Shown: positions 1 to 11,042 of the stretch, one piece after another | Numbering within the stretch: the stretch's first letter is position 1 | How the letters are laid out: every line of letters begins with the position of its first letter | Source: Hevea brasiliensis | Taxonomy: Eukaryota > Streptophyta > Magnoliopsida > Malpighiales > Euphorbiaceae | Reading direction: 5' to 3' | DNA length: 64,000 bases | Assembly: GCF_030052815.1 (NCBI RefSeq) | Contig: NC_079498.1 | Location: 85,050,992 to 85,114,991, forward strand | Made by a program: the position numbers and the translations under genes | The notes under the pieces: model-generated | The model's input: the letters and a program-made list of their open reading frames with translations, nothing else | What the model was told of the DNA's origin: nothing | Database searches by the model: none

Positions 1-68
1 AAAGTGGTGTTTCAAGGAGACCATGTGCCATCTGTGAAAAGAATGAACTCAGCCTTGTAGGCCAGGAA
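1..68 (+). pseudogene. Old Ty3/gypsy pol remnant, part 1 (protease-RT spacer)
   Basis: Read in frame 1 from base 1, this resembles the spacer between protease and reverse transcriptase in plant gypsy polyproteins (pattern K-R-M-N-S-A-L before A-R-K-M). One in-frame TAG lies at 58-60. The frame stops at 68, where a plus-strand LTR begins, and resumes after 8732: bases 67-68 plus 8733 form a Lys codon. AGGAA at 64-68 recurs at 8728-8732 as the target duplication. The upstream part of this gypsy copy lies outside the window. Assignment is by resemblance to the related stretch near 35690-35760 in the complete element. Confidence 0.75.
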
Positions 69-712
69 TGTAACATCCTCATTTTCGTAGTTTGTATGTC
101 CTACTGTTCCGACGGCTAATGTTTGTCCCGAAAAGTTGGAATGTCTAGAACTACACTTCGGTAATAGTAAACATGCATAAAATAATGAAATAAACAAAAA
201 GAAAATACAAGAAAAACTAAAGAAAAATAAAAAAGATAAAATGTGACAAAGTTAAACGAGCCGAACCCGTAGCGATGGGTGACCGCATCGTCAAGTTATG
301 GCGATGACCGTTGACTAGTCCTGAACTGCGGGGAACTTGGGAAAATATTTAATTAAAGGTCTACTAAGGTGTAATTGACATTGAAAATGTCAAAGAAAAA
401 TTTGTAAGTCAGTACAAATAAAAGCGAAAATTTAAGAAAATCGACGGGACAAGGATTAAATCAGTGTTACCGAAAAACTCTGAATTTGACCTGAATAGGG
501 GCATTTTGGTCATTTGACACTTATAGTTGACTTTTGACCTAATGTCCATAAAAAAATAAGTGGTGTTAAATTTTGAAAATGCCATGAAAAATTAGAAATC
601 ATATATATAGAATAATTAAGGAAAATTAAAGGGGTGTAATTAGAATTTATTAAAGTTAATTATTATAATGTTTAAAGTTAATTAGTGGAGCACTAAGTAG
701 GATTTAATGGGA

Positions 713-720
713 TATAAAAA
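713..720 (+). promoter_or_regulatory. LTR promoter TATA box
   Basis: TATAAAAA followed by GGGCC, about 640 bp into the LTR. It is conserved at 5677-5684 in the partner LTR. A pyrimidine-rich stretch (CTCCACTT, CATTTCTTCTTCTTG) follows, as expected near an LTR transcription start. The U3/R boundary itself is not directly visible. Confidence 0.6.
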
Positions 721-3053
721 GGGCCATAGTCGACAGATTTCTCCACTTAAAGTCATCTTCAACTTTCATTTCTTCTTCTTGCCGAATTGTTCCACTCCCA
801 CAAAACTCCATTTGCCACACCTTGCATGGAGCTTCACTCTACCATGATCAAGCCCTAGTTCCTTCAAAAGTTCTTCATTAAACTTAGTCTACACACCATG
901 GGAAAGCTTTAGGCAGCAAGAAAAAGAGAAAATTTCAAGGTTTAGCAAGCTCCAAACAAAGGTTAGTGCTTAATCTTTCCATTTTCCTTCAATAATCCTT
1001 GTGTTGAGCTTTGGGTAAGTTGAATTGCTAAGAAAAATTGAGGAAATGATGAGTATTGGTGAACCTTAGTTTTGGCAGCCATGAAAATGCTTGGTTAGTG
1101 ACTTATTCTTATATTTAATGGATGAGAATTAAGGTTTATTAACTCAAATGGAAGTTGTAGTAGGTTAATGTTCAAGTATGTGCATGTTAATGCTTGAATT
1201 AAGGGTTTGAAATGGGACCTTGATGCTTTGGCAAACTGCCACGTTTGGTAGCCTATAATATTATGAATTTGTGTGTGTGAATATAAAGTTTATTAATGAA
1301 ATATGATAGTGTTAAATTGTGGGCAGCATGTGTAGTTGATATTGAGGTATGAGTATATGGAAGTATATATGTAATATTGATATTGAGGTATGTTGAATTT
1401 TGGTGGAAGTGAATGTTAAACTTGAACGGTGTATTGTGTGCATTGAGCACTTGAGTGTTCTGCCTAAAATGCTTGCTGGAATTGTGTACAATATATATAG
1501 AAGTTCCATGATTAAATGTTGAAGTATTGGGAGGAGGAGGATTGTCAAAATAGGAAGTGTGATGCTCAGATGCAGGTTATGTATGTTGGCAGCACTTAAA
1601 ATAGGTCATAAGTGCAAAACTGTGAACCCAATTGGTATGAAGCCAATGGGGGGTGAAACTAGACACCAAATAGGCCAACTTTCATGTAGAAATGTTGTCA
1701 AAATTCTGCCTAGAAACTGACTAAATCCGAAATGGCAACCTTGCAATCCAGATTTTTGATCATATGAATAGTAGTCACTAGGATGACCATAACTCACTAA
1801 AAACAGGTCCAATTGACCTGAAATTTTTACCATGGATAGCTTAGACATAGAGCTACAATTCTTGTGAAGACACCCAAGCCTAAAAATGACCAAAACCAAG
1901 TCAAATAGCTTGCACAAGTTCGGATACCAAAACTACCAGAACTAAAAGTGACCTAAAATTGACCAAATTTTGCACTAAAGGTGCAATCTGTCCAGCTTTA
2001 GTAAATTTAGCATATGTTGGTGTATACAACTTAGAATAACCTGAAATTTTCCCCAAAGTGCAATAAGACATAGAGTTATAATTTTGCTTCTTTGACTAAA
2101 AGCTAAAAACCAAGAGAAATAGGACTTTAAGCTAGACCAATCTAGCACACAAAAATTGAGAATTTTACATTTTACATACAATGATGCTTGAAGCAATTTG
2201 GCAATGAATGCTAACTTGTAAAAATGGTAAATTGCACTTTTTTGGCAGCATATTGAATTACGAATTGTGACATATTGATATTAAAATCAACTTATGCATG
2301 ATGTATGAAAAGGTCAACATTTTCATTGACTAGTGAATTGTTTAATGACCAGTAAACCCTAAAAATAAATATTTAATCTTGTACTAATTTGCCTAGTTGA
2401 CTAGTTTGGATAGGTTGGCATGCCAATAGGATTCTGATAGCTATTCTGTAAATGACTTTACGTCATATTATGTTTTATGGCTTATTATGCCATACTATGA
2501 TTTTAATAGCCTATGGCTATACAGATTGTGTTATTGTACTCAGCTTAATGTCTGATTGATTATATAGCTTTTTAGCCACACTATTTGCACATCGAGAGAT
2601 ATTTTGTGACCGATGGTGTGACGGCCTGAGGTACTAGGTACCCAGTGCTGGTATATCCGTTTATCCAGTCTGGTCAGTGTATAGGCTACACGGGCAGTCA
2701 ATTAAAATATTATTCAATTCAGGCAGCTAAGTTAAGTCAAGTATAATGAAATTTCAGTACAATTAAATTAAGTATTGAATGAATAAGTAAAAGAGATTAG
2801 CAAAAGAAACATAACAAAAATATAAATTACAGAACCGTAGAGACTTGAAATACAATACAGTTAGAATAATTTGTATATTGGGTAGTATTACTGAAAAGTT
2901 ATAAACTAAGCACTTCCAAAGAGGAACAAACTAGTATATAAGATCGTTGATCCTAGAAATATCATACCAAATTAAATTGATTTCTGAGTATCCAAATTAT
3001 GATTTATTTCTTTCTTTATTTGTATATATTATTTCTTGTTATACTATTGCACC

Positions 3054-3094
3054 GCTAAGCAGAAATGCTTAGCGCGATGGAATTGCTTCCTCGC
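3054..3094 (+). other. Adjacent double stem-loop in LTR
   Basis: Stem I is GCTAAGCA, loop gaaa, TGCTTAGC (3054-3073). Stem II follows directly: GCGA, one bulged t, GGAA, loop ttgc, TTCC, TCGC (3074-3094). The other LTR of this element keeps the pair at 8034-8072, with stem I shortened to CTAAGC/GCTTAG. The other chromovirus LTRs carry different sequences that fold the same way in the same place (see 25599, 29923, 38237). Function is unknown; a role in RNA processing, dimerisation or packaging is only a guess. Confidence 0.6.
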
Positions 3095-3752
3095 AGTCTT
3101 GAAGGTAAAACCAGATGGTATCGATCGAGATTTTGGAGTCCAAATCTGCCGAAGTGTCAGAAGAGTTCAAGATTGTCACCTCCTCAGCAATGCATGTAGA
3201 TAGGGCTCATTTTAAGCATGTTTTATAATATGTACATTATAATTACTGCTATTATTGTAATGTGAATTAGTAACTGTAATTTCATTTGTATATCCGATAC
3301 TTGATAAATTTATATACTTAATTGGCAAATTTGTATAAGTTAATGAAATATAAGAATTCTGATATTTAAATTGATTATCTAATCATAATGATTCTGAATG
3401 AGATTGAGTTTGAGAAATTTTGAGACTGAATCTGAGTTTGAGAAACTGATGAGAAAGCTTTAAGATAATCTGAGTTATGAATTTGAGCATATATTGAAAT
3501 TGTTTTTGACAGGTTCAAAAGAACTGTTAGTCCAAATTACAGCCGCACTCTGCCGGATTATTGGTAAAATTTTTGAAATTTTCAAATTAATTAAATTTTG
3601 ATAAAAGTAAAAATAGCCTAAACCTTAAATAAAGTTTTTGAATATATAAATCAAGAACTGTAATGAAATCAGATAAGATCAGGTGCTCTGGCACTCCGTG
3701 TGACATGCCTTGCTCGGCTACACTGTAGAAGGGTGAGGGGTGTTACATTTAG

Positions 3753-3764
3753 TGGTATCAAAGC
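3753..3764 (+). promoter_or_regulatory. Primer-binding site (initiator tRNA-Met type)
   Basis: TGGTATCAAAGC starts six bases after the 5' LTR. It differs at one base from TGGTATCAGAGC, the usual complement of plant initiator tRNA-Met and the form seen in the other gypsy elements here. Confidence 0.85.
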
Positions 3765-3887
3765 ACGGTTTAGGTGTTCCTAGGCAAAGATAAGTAGACA
3801 GATAGTGTGCGTACATGCATTGCATTCATAAGAGTCGAGGTGACACTAATGCAGATCTGTTTATTTTTTATTATTCAAGGTTAAGAT

Positions 3888-3956
3888 ATGGACTCAGAGT
3901 CACAGAGGGCATTAGAAAAAGAAGTAGAAAACCTAGTTCATGAGGTTATAACATAG
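3888..3956 (+). pseudogene. gag N-terminal remnant
   Basis: An ATG at 3888 opens 22 codons (beginning M-D-S-E-S-Q-R) ending at TAG 3954-3956. Its place just after the primer-binding site fits a gag start. It breaks off into sequence shared, in reverse orientation, with the internal regions of the tandem array (shared block begins near the codons for E-N-L-V-H-E-V). No capsid or zinc-knuckle coding follows. Confidence 0.5.
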
Positions 3957-4259
3957 TGACTATATAATGTTCTCGATGTTTGTATTGTAAGCTGCAGATT
4001 ACAGTACTGATATGGGATTATTGTGTAGAGCTACGTACTTTCTCGTGGTATAATAAACTAAGAATATTTGTAAGTAATCTATAATTTGATACAGTTACGC
4101 CCGAATAGAGTACTATTACCAGAAATAAATGTGAAAATTCTAGTCAGAAATTTAAAACTTCAGAACTAGCCTATCGAAAGAATACACTTGTAAAGTAGCT
4201 AGAGTCAGTGACTCAGTTACATTAATGTGAACTACCTACACCACAATAATTGCTATAAG

Positions 4260-5015
4260 CTTAGAGATATCAGTACGATTTATCATCCTCAGACAGATGG
4301 ACAGTCGAAATGAGTAATTTAGGTAAATTCTGAAACTCATTGAGTTCCTGTAAACAATGAAATGAAATGATAATAATAACCTGTAATATGTGATAAGCCC
4401 TCGAGGATATACTGAGAACTTGTGTCATTGAATTCGAGGGGAGATGGGGCAGATACCCCCCACTAACAGAATTTGTATGCAATAATAAGTGTCAAGTTAG
4501 CATACAAACGGTACCCTATGAAACACTGTAAGGGAAAAAGTGCAGAACACAAGTACGTTGAACTGAGTTGGGTAAAGATATCTAGACATTGATATAGAGT
4601 CTTATCATTATTTTGATATTTTTGTCAGAAAAGAATGATTTAGGTATTTGAAAATATATTTAAAAGTTGTAGTGTTATTCCCTCTGGAAGCAAAAATAGA
4701 TACCTTCCATTGATGAAGTTCGTGTGTAGTGATAGTTATTAAATAAGCATGATGATGACAAGACATACGATTTTATATGAAACAAATGCAGAATACCTAG
4801 ACAATGGCAAGTTAACAGAATTGGAATTGGTAAAAGAGACGGAAGGACTGGTAAAGAATCCTAGTATGAGAGATCAAGAAAATATTGAATAAAAGAATTT
4901 CATGAGAAGGAATACTAAAGGCAGAGGAAAACAATGATGGAAAAGTGAATAAAATTATGAGATAACGATAAGCTCAGTTGTTTGAATCCGATAAATTTCA
5001 AGGATGAAATTCCTT
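4260..5015 (+). pseudogene. Degenerate integrase and chromodomain remnant
   Basis: Around 4266-4320 the plus strand reads Y-H-P-Q-T-D-G-Q-S-K, the signature just before the third catalytic residue of gypsy integrase; the next codon is TGA. Traces of the following region (P-Y-E-T-L, then G-K-K-C-R-T and T-E-L-G-K) appear at about 4517-4580 between stops. Near 4980-5010 a trace of the protein's C-terminus (L-F-E-S-D-K-F) lies just before the polypurine tract. The stretch is full of stops and frameshifts and cannot encode an enzyme. Reverse transcriptase and RNase H are absent. Confidence 0.65.
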
Positions 5016-5016
5016 T

Positions 5017-5031
5017 TTAGAGGGGAAGAGT
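5017..5031 (+). promoter_or_regulatory. Polypurine tract
   Basis: TAGAGGGGAAGAGT directly precedes the 3' LTR at 5032 and would prime plus-strand DNA synthesis. The context, AAGGATGAAATTC then T-rich then purines, is typical of plant chromoviruses. Confidence 0.75.
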
Positions 5032-8000
5032 TGTAACATTCTCATTTTCGTAGTTTGTACGTCTTACTGTTCCGACAGCTAATGTTTGTCCCGGAAAGTC
5101 GGAATGTCTAGAACTACACTTCGGTGATAGTAAACATGCATAAAATGATGAAATAAATAAAAAGAAAATACAAGAAAAATTAAAGAAAAATAAAAGAGAT
5201 AAAATGTGACTAAGTTAAATGAGCCGAACCTGTAGTGATGGGTGACCGCACTGTCAAGTTACGGCGATGACCGTTGACTAGCCCTGGACCGCGGGGAACT
5301 CGGGGAAATATTTAATTAAAGGTCTACTGATGTGTAATTGACATTGAAAATGTCAAAGAAAAATTTGTAAGTCAGTACAAATAAAAATAAAAATTTAAGA
5401 AAATCGGCGGGACAAGGATTAAATCGGTGTTACCGAAAAAGTCTGAATTTGACCCGAACAGGGGCATTTTGGTCATTTGACACTTATAGTTGACTTTTGA
5501 CCTAAATGTCCATAAAAAAATAAGTGGTGTCAAATTTTGAAAATGCCATAAAAAATTAGAAATAATATATATAGAATAATTAAGGAAAATTAAAGGGGTG
5601 TAATTAGAATTTATTAAAGTTAGTTATTATAATGTTTAAAGTTAATTAGTGGAGCACTAAGTAGGATTTAATGGGATATAAAAAGGGCCATAGTGGACAG
5701 ATTTCTCCACTTAAAGTCATCTTCAACCTTCATTTCTTCTTCTTGCCGAATTGTTCCACTCCCACAAAACTCCATTTGCCACACCTTGCATGGAGCTTCA
5801 CTCTACCATGATCAAGCCCTAGTTCCTTCAAAAGTTCTTCATTAAACTTAGTCTACACACCATGGGAAAGCTTTAGGCAGCAAGAAAAAGGGAAAATTTC
5901 AAGGTTTAGCAAGCTCCAAACAAAGGTTAGTGCTTAATCTTTCCATTTTCCTTCAATAATCCTAGTGTTGAGTTTTGGGTAAGTTGAATTGCTAAGAAAA
6001 ATTGAGGAAATGATGAGTATTGGTGAACCTTAGTTTTGGTAGCCATGAAAATGCATGGTTAGTGACTTATTCTTATATTTAATGGATGGGAATTAAGGTT
6101 GATTAACTCAAATAGAAGTTGTAGTAGGTTAATGTTCAAGTATGTGCATGTTAGTACTTGAATTAAGGGTTTGAAACGGGACCTTGATGCTTTGGCAAAC
6201 TGCCATGTTTGGCAGGCTATAATATCATGAATTTGTTTGTGTGAATATGAAGTTTATTAATGAAATATGATAGTGTTAAATTGTAGGCAGCATGTGTAGT
6301 TGATATTGAGGTATGAGTATATGGAAGTGTATGTGCAATATTGATATTGAGGTATGTTGAATTATGGTGGAAGTGAATGTTGAACTTCAATGGTGTATTG
6401 TGTGCATTGAGCACTTGAGTGTTTTGCCCAAAATGCTCGCTAGAATTGTGTACAATATATATATAAGTGCCATGATTAAATGTTGAAGTATTGGGAGGAG
6501 GATGATTGTCAAAATAAGAAGTGTGATGTTCAGATGCAGGTTGTGTATGTTGGCAGCACATAAAGTAGGTCATAAGTGCAAAACTGTGAACCCAATTGGT
6601 ATGAGGCTAATGGGGAGTGAAACTAGACACCAAATAGGCCAACTTTTATGGAGAAATATTGTCAAAATTCTGCCTAGAAACTGACCTTAAAAATGACTAA
6701 ATCCGAATGGCAACCTTGCAACCCAGATTCTTGACCATATGAACAGTAGTCATTGGGATGACCATAACTCACTCAAAATAGGTCCAATTGACCTGAAATT
6801 TTTACCATGGATAGCTTAGACATAAAGCTACAATTCTTATGAGGACACCAAAGCTTAGAAATGACCAGAACTAAGTCAAATAGCATGCATAAGTTCGGGT
6901 ACCAAAACTGCCAGAACTAAAAGTGACCTAAAATTGACCAAATTTTGCACTAAAGGTGTAATCTGTCCAGCTTTAGTAAATTGACCATATGTTGGTCTAT
7001 ACAACTCAGAATGACCTGAAATTTTGTCCAGAGTACAATAAGAAATAGAGCTACAATTTTACTTCTTTGACCAGAAGCTAAAAACCAAGAGAAATAGGAC
7101 TTTAAGCTAGACCAATTTAGCACACAAAAATTGAGAATTTTACATTTTACATACAATGATGCTTGAAGCAATTTGGCAATGAATGCTAACTTGTAAAAAT
7201 GGTAAATTACACTATATTGGCAGCATATTGAATTACAAATTGTGACATGTTGATATTAGAATCAACTTATGCATGATGTATGAAAAGCTCAACATTTTCA
7301 TTGACTAGTGAATTGTTTAATGACCAGTAAACCCTAAAAATAAATATTTAATCTTGTACTATGCCGTAATTTGCCTAGTTGACTAGTTTGGATAGGTTGG
7401 CATGCCAATAGAATTCTGACAGCTGTTCTGTAAATGACTTTATGTCTTATTGTGTTTTATGGCTTATTATGCCATACTATGATTTTAATAGCCTATGGCT
7501 ATACAGATTGTGTTATTATACTCGGCTTAATGCCTGATTGATTATATGGCTTTTTAGCTACACTGTTTGCACACCGAGAGATACTTTGTGATCGATGGTG
7601 TGACGGCCCAAGGTACTAGGTACCTAGTGTTGGTATATCCATTTATCCAGTCTGGTCAGTGTATAGGCTACGCGGGTAGTCTAAAATATTATTCAATTCA
7701 GGCAGCTAAGTTAAGTTAACTATAATGAAATTTGAGTACAATTAAATTAAGTATTGAATGAATAAGTAAAAGAGATTAGCAAAAGAAACATAACAAAAAT
7801 ATAAATTACAGAACCGTAGAGACTTGAAATACAATACAGTTAGAATAATTTGTATACTGGGTAGTATTACTGAAAAGTTATAAACTAAGCACTTCCAAAG
7901 AGGAACAAACTAGTATATAAGATCATTGATACTAGAAATACCATACCAAATTAAATTGATTCCTGAGTATCCGAATTATGATTTATTTCTTTCTTTATTT

Positions 8001-8727
8001 GTATATATTATTTCTTGTTATACTATTGTACCACTAAGCAGAAAGCTTAGCGCGATGGAATTGCTTCCTCGCATGTGCATCGAAGGTAAAACTAGTAGTA
8101 TCGATCGAGATTTTGGACTCCAGATCTGCAGAAGTGTCAGAAGAGTTCAAGATTGTCACCTCCTCTGCAATGTATGTAGATAGGGCTCATTTTAAGCATG
8201 TTTTATAATCTGTACATTATAATTACTGCTATTATTATAATGTGAATTAGTAACTATAATTTCATTTGTATATCCTATACTTGATAAATTTATGTACTTA
8301 ATTGGCAAATTTGTATAAGTTAATGAAATATAAGAATTATGATATTTAAATTAATTATCTAATCATAATGATTCTGAATGAGATTGAGTTTAAGAAATTT
8401 TGAGACTGAATCTGAGTTTGAGAAACTGATGAGAAAGTTTAAGATAATCTGAGTTATGAATTTGAGCATATATTGAAATTGTTTTTGGCAGGTTCAGAAG
8501 AACTGTTAGTCCAAATTACAGCCGGCACTCTGCCGGATTATCGTTAAAATTTTTGAAATTTTTAAATTTATTAAATTTTGATAAAAGTAAAAATAGCCTA
8601 AACCTTAAATAAAGTTTTTGAATAAATAAATCAAGAACTGTAATGAAATCAGATAAAATCAGGTGCTCTGGCACTCCGTGTGACATGCCTTGCTCGGCTA
8701 CACTATAGACTGGTGAGGAGTGTTACA
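5032..8727 (+). repeat. 3' LTR of the non-autonomous gypsy element
   Basis: This 3696-bp partner of 69-3747 begins TGTAACATT and ends TGTTACA, followed by the target duplication AGGAA. TATA box at 5677-5684; double stem-loop at 8034-8072. It differs from the 5' LTR by scattered substitutions and short indels. Confidence 0.92.
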
Positions 8728-9240
8728 AGGAAGATGCTTAGGATAGGATGTAAGAGGTTTATAGCCCATGTTAAAGAAGTTGTGGTGAACCTAAGTGGAT
8801 CAGGGTCAGTTTCAATGGTAAGAGTGTTTCCAAATGTTTTTCCAGAAGAACTACCTAGATTTTCACCTAACAGGGAGATAAATTTTGAGATTGATCTAGT
8901 ACCTAGTACTAGACCTATATCTCTTACTCGATACTAGACCTATATCTATTATTCCTCATAGGGTGGCTCCAGTAGAGTTGAATGAGTTAAAGGAGCAGCT
9001 GCAGGATCTGGTAAACAAGCGATTTATCAGAAAAAGTACTTCTCCCTAGGGTTCTCCAATGTTTTTTATAAAGAAGAAGGATGGTTCCCTGAGGTTGTGC
9101 ATAAACTATAAGAAGTTGAATAAAGTAACCACAAAGAGTAAGTACCTTTTGGCCCGTGTTGATGATTTGTTTGATCGACTAGTTATTTCTCTAAAATAAA
9201 CTTGAGGTCTAGATATCACCAATTGAGGATCCAAGAGACA
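8728..9240 (+). pseudogene. Old Ty3/gypsy pol remnant, part 2 (RT N-terminal half)
   Basis: This continues the frame of 1-68 after the target duplication. Recognisable parts are the pre-RT linker (G-C-K-R-F-I-A-H-V), the E-L-P-x-F-x-P-x-R-E segment and the conserved RT start (K-K-K-D-G-S with L-R-L-C). A short internal duplication of about 22 bp near 8908-8947 shifts the frame, and further stops follow (near 9048 and after 9196). The sequence stops inside the RT palm (pattern Y-H-Q-L-R-I-Q-E) where the tandem array begins. About 85 codons of RT, including the catalytic aspartate pair, are missing before the frame resumes at 29061. Confidence 0.85.
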
Positions 9241-9475
9241 GACACTTATTAATGTATACAAATTCTGTTAGTGGGAGGTATCTGTCCCATCTCCCCTCGG
9301 ATTCAAGGACAGAAGTTCTCAGTATATTCTCGAGGGTTTATTATATTTTACAGGTTATTATTATCATTTCATTTCGTTATTTATAGAAACTCAACGAGTT
9401 TCAAAATTTACCTGAATCACTTGTTTCGACTGTCCATCCGTCTGAGGATGATAAGTCGTACTGATATCTCTAAGC
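9241..9475 (-). pseudogene. Integrase remnant 'int-a', leftmost unit
   Basis: Read on the minus strand this contains Y-H-P-Q-T-D-G-Q-S-K, then L-E-N-I-L-R-T and R-Y-L-P-L-T-E-F, typical of the end of the gypsy integrase core. It ends at 9241 where the array is truncated against old pol sequence. It is homologous (reverse orientation) to 4266-4500 of the first element. Frameshifts and stops exclude function. Confidence 0.65.
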
Positions 9476-10177
9476 TTATAGCAATTACTGTGGTACAGGT
9501 AATTCACATTAATATAACTGAGTCACTGACTCTAGCTACCTTACAAGTGTAGTCGTTTGATAGGCTAGTTCTGAAGTTTTAAATTTCTGACTAAAATTTT
9601 CACATTTATATCTCTGTAATAGTACTCTATTCGGGTGCAACTGTATCAATTTATAAATTACTTAGAAATATTCTTAATTTATTATACCATGAGGAAGCAC
9701 GTAGCTCTACACAATAATCCCGTGCCGGTACTGTAATCTGCAGCTTACAATACAAACATCGAGAACATTACATAGTCACTACATTATAACCTCATGGACT
9801 AGGTTTTCTAACATCTTTTCTTTCTCGAATCCACTAATATCCCAAACCGATTCTGATTACAATTTCCTTTGACAATTACTAACAGTAACATCTTTGTCCT
9901 CATCTAGAGCAATTCTATTACTGTAACTTACTTTTAGGTCCTCTTGCCTTACATTAAGTAGGCTTGCCAATTAGCTTTATAATTTATGGTATGTTAGAAA
10001 ATACTTTTAGCTAACAATTCTTCCAAAATTAATGTCAACCATACTTGTTATTGTAGTTATTATCCTAAAGGACTAGTCACTAATACATCAAAATTCATTT
10101 CCATATAAAGGAATAACAACAGAACATATAGTTCTGACACTAACACACAACTAAGTAGTGCTGGGATCAAATAATAT
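9476..10177 (-). other. Non-coding internal region with protease relic
   Basis: No usable reading frame. Near 10060-10177 the minus strand keeps a trace of the retroviral-type protease region (M-E-M-N-F-D-V-L-V-T-S-P-L-G) just downstream of gag. The stretch nearer 9476 matches, inverted, the internal region of the element at 69-8727 (about 3925-4260). The RT and RNase H that should lie here are deleted. Equivalent blocks occur at 16476-17130 and 23421-24119. Confidence 0.6.
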
Positions 10178-10864
10178 CTAATTGTTTCTTTCAAAAATTA
10201 AGAACTTACCAGCAGCTACATCTGAAGTTTCTGCTCCTTTTACTTGGCGCATAGTGGACTCTCCGACTGGTGCGCTACTATATTCGGGTTGATTCACTGT
10301 GTTATAGTGGTGAGGAGTACCAACTCTATTTCTATCTTGACTCTGACTGACGGTCTGTGAACTCCGGAGAGCAGATCGAGGTGGTTTAGCACAATCTTTA
10401 GCAAAGTGTCCAAGTTTTCCACAATTGTAACAGGCTCCAGAGGCCTTACGACAAATACCTCCATGATATCTTCTACAAGTTTCACATTGGCGGGAAGGGT
10501 AGGAACTTCTAGTTGTTCGACGACTAGATCTTAGTGGTCTCTGCCCTGATGATCCGCCTCTATCATATTTCTGAGCTCGGGTTTCCTCAAATTCTTTTCT
10601 CTTCCCCAAATTACTGTTCGAACTCTGACCCATAGGTTTCTCCCTCTTTTCCATTTCACACTGCCCTTGTGGGGTTGGAGTGCAGATTGGGCTTGGTGTG
10701 ATTATCACCAGCTTGTTGAAAGAAAGTGGCCATTCTTTGGGCCATTTGTGCGATAATTTGTACCAGTAAATCGTACAGTCAGCCTTCGACATTTTGTGGA
10801 GTTGGGCCTCAACTTGTTCTTCCGCCATCACGCATCGTTCTATTGTCTCATTCTTCTCTTCCAT
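10178..10864 (-). pseudogene. gag with capsid deleted, leftmost unit
   Basis: From ATG 10862-10864 an open frame runs to TAG 10178-10180. The N-terminus (M-E-E-K-N-E-T-I-E) and the segment around C-Y-N-C-G-K-L-G-H-F-A-K-D-C (an intact CCHC zinc knuckle, for nucleic acid binding) match the gag of the element at 29273-41010. About 200 residues of capsid domain between them are missing. The frame ends exactly where protease should start. It is the longest open gag of the three units, but without capsid it is not expected to assemble particles. A frame-altered stretch lies near residues 25-60 compared with the unit at 24120. Confidence 0.75.
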
Positions 10865-11022
10865 TTTTTTCACAATTTTCTATTCTGTACAACCAACACA
10901 AGGAGATTCCTCTCCATTAGTTCACATTTATGATGTAAATGTACTATATGTATCAAACATTTGAGCTTGTAGTTCGACAAAAGATTTCAAATTCACAGTT
11001 CAAAATTTACTTTAAAACCATC

Positions 11023-11034
11023 GCTCTGATACCA
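11023..11034 (-). promoter_or_regulatory. Primer-binding site, leftmost unit
   Basis: Plus-strand GCTCTGATACCA, minus-strand TGGTATCAGAGC, an exact match to the common initiator-tRNA-Met site, eight bases from the LTR end. Confidence 0.9.
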
Positions 11035-11042
11035 CTTAAACA

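Larger units (their letters stand above)
69..3747 (+). repeat. 5' LTR of the non-autonomous gypsy element
   Basis: This 3679-bp LTR begins TGTAACATCC and ends GGGTGTTACA. It pairs with 5032-8727. A TATA-like promoter lies at 713-720, a double stem-loop at 3054-3094, and the C-terminal part ends 6 nt before the primer-binding site. The sequence is related to, but well diverged from, the LTRs of the tandem array (opposite strand) and is closest at its 3' end to the solo LTR at 54286-58742. It has no coding capacity beyond short antisense ORFs. Confidence 0.92.
69..8727 (+). mobile_element. Non-autonomous Ty3/gypsy (Tekay-like) LTR retrotransposon
   Basis: Two direct LTRs (69-3747 and 5032-8727) begin TGTAACAT and end TGTTACA. 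They flank only 1.28 kb of internal DNA. A primer-binding site follows the first LTR and a polypurine tract precedes the second. The 5-bp target duplication AGGAA is at 64-68 and 8728-8732. The internal region keeps a gag start and relics of integrase and chromodomain but no reverse transcriptase, so the element could move only with enzymes made elsewhere. It inserted into an older gypsy pol in the same orientation. The two LTRs differ by scattered substitutions and small indels, more than the LTR pair of the element at 29273-41010, which suggests an earlier insertion. Confidence 0.9.

Noticed and set aside
1253..2196. Several minus-strand ORFs in the 69-3747 LTR, mirrored at 6217-7171
   Set aside because: Chance ORFs within a promoter-bearing LTR, antisense to the element, no known domain.
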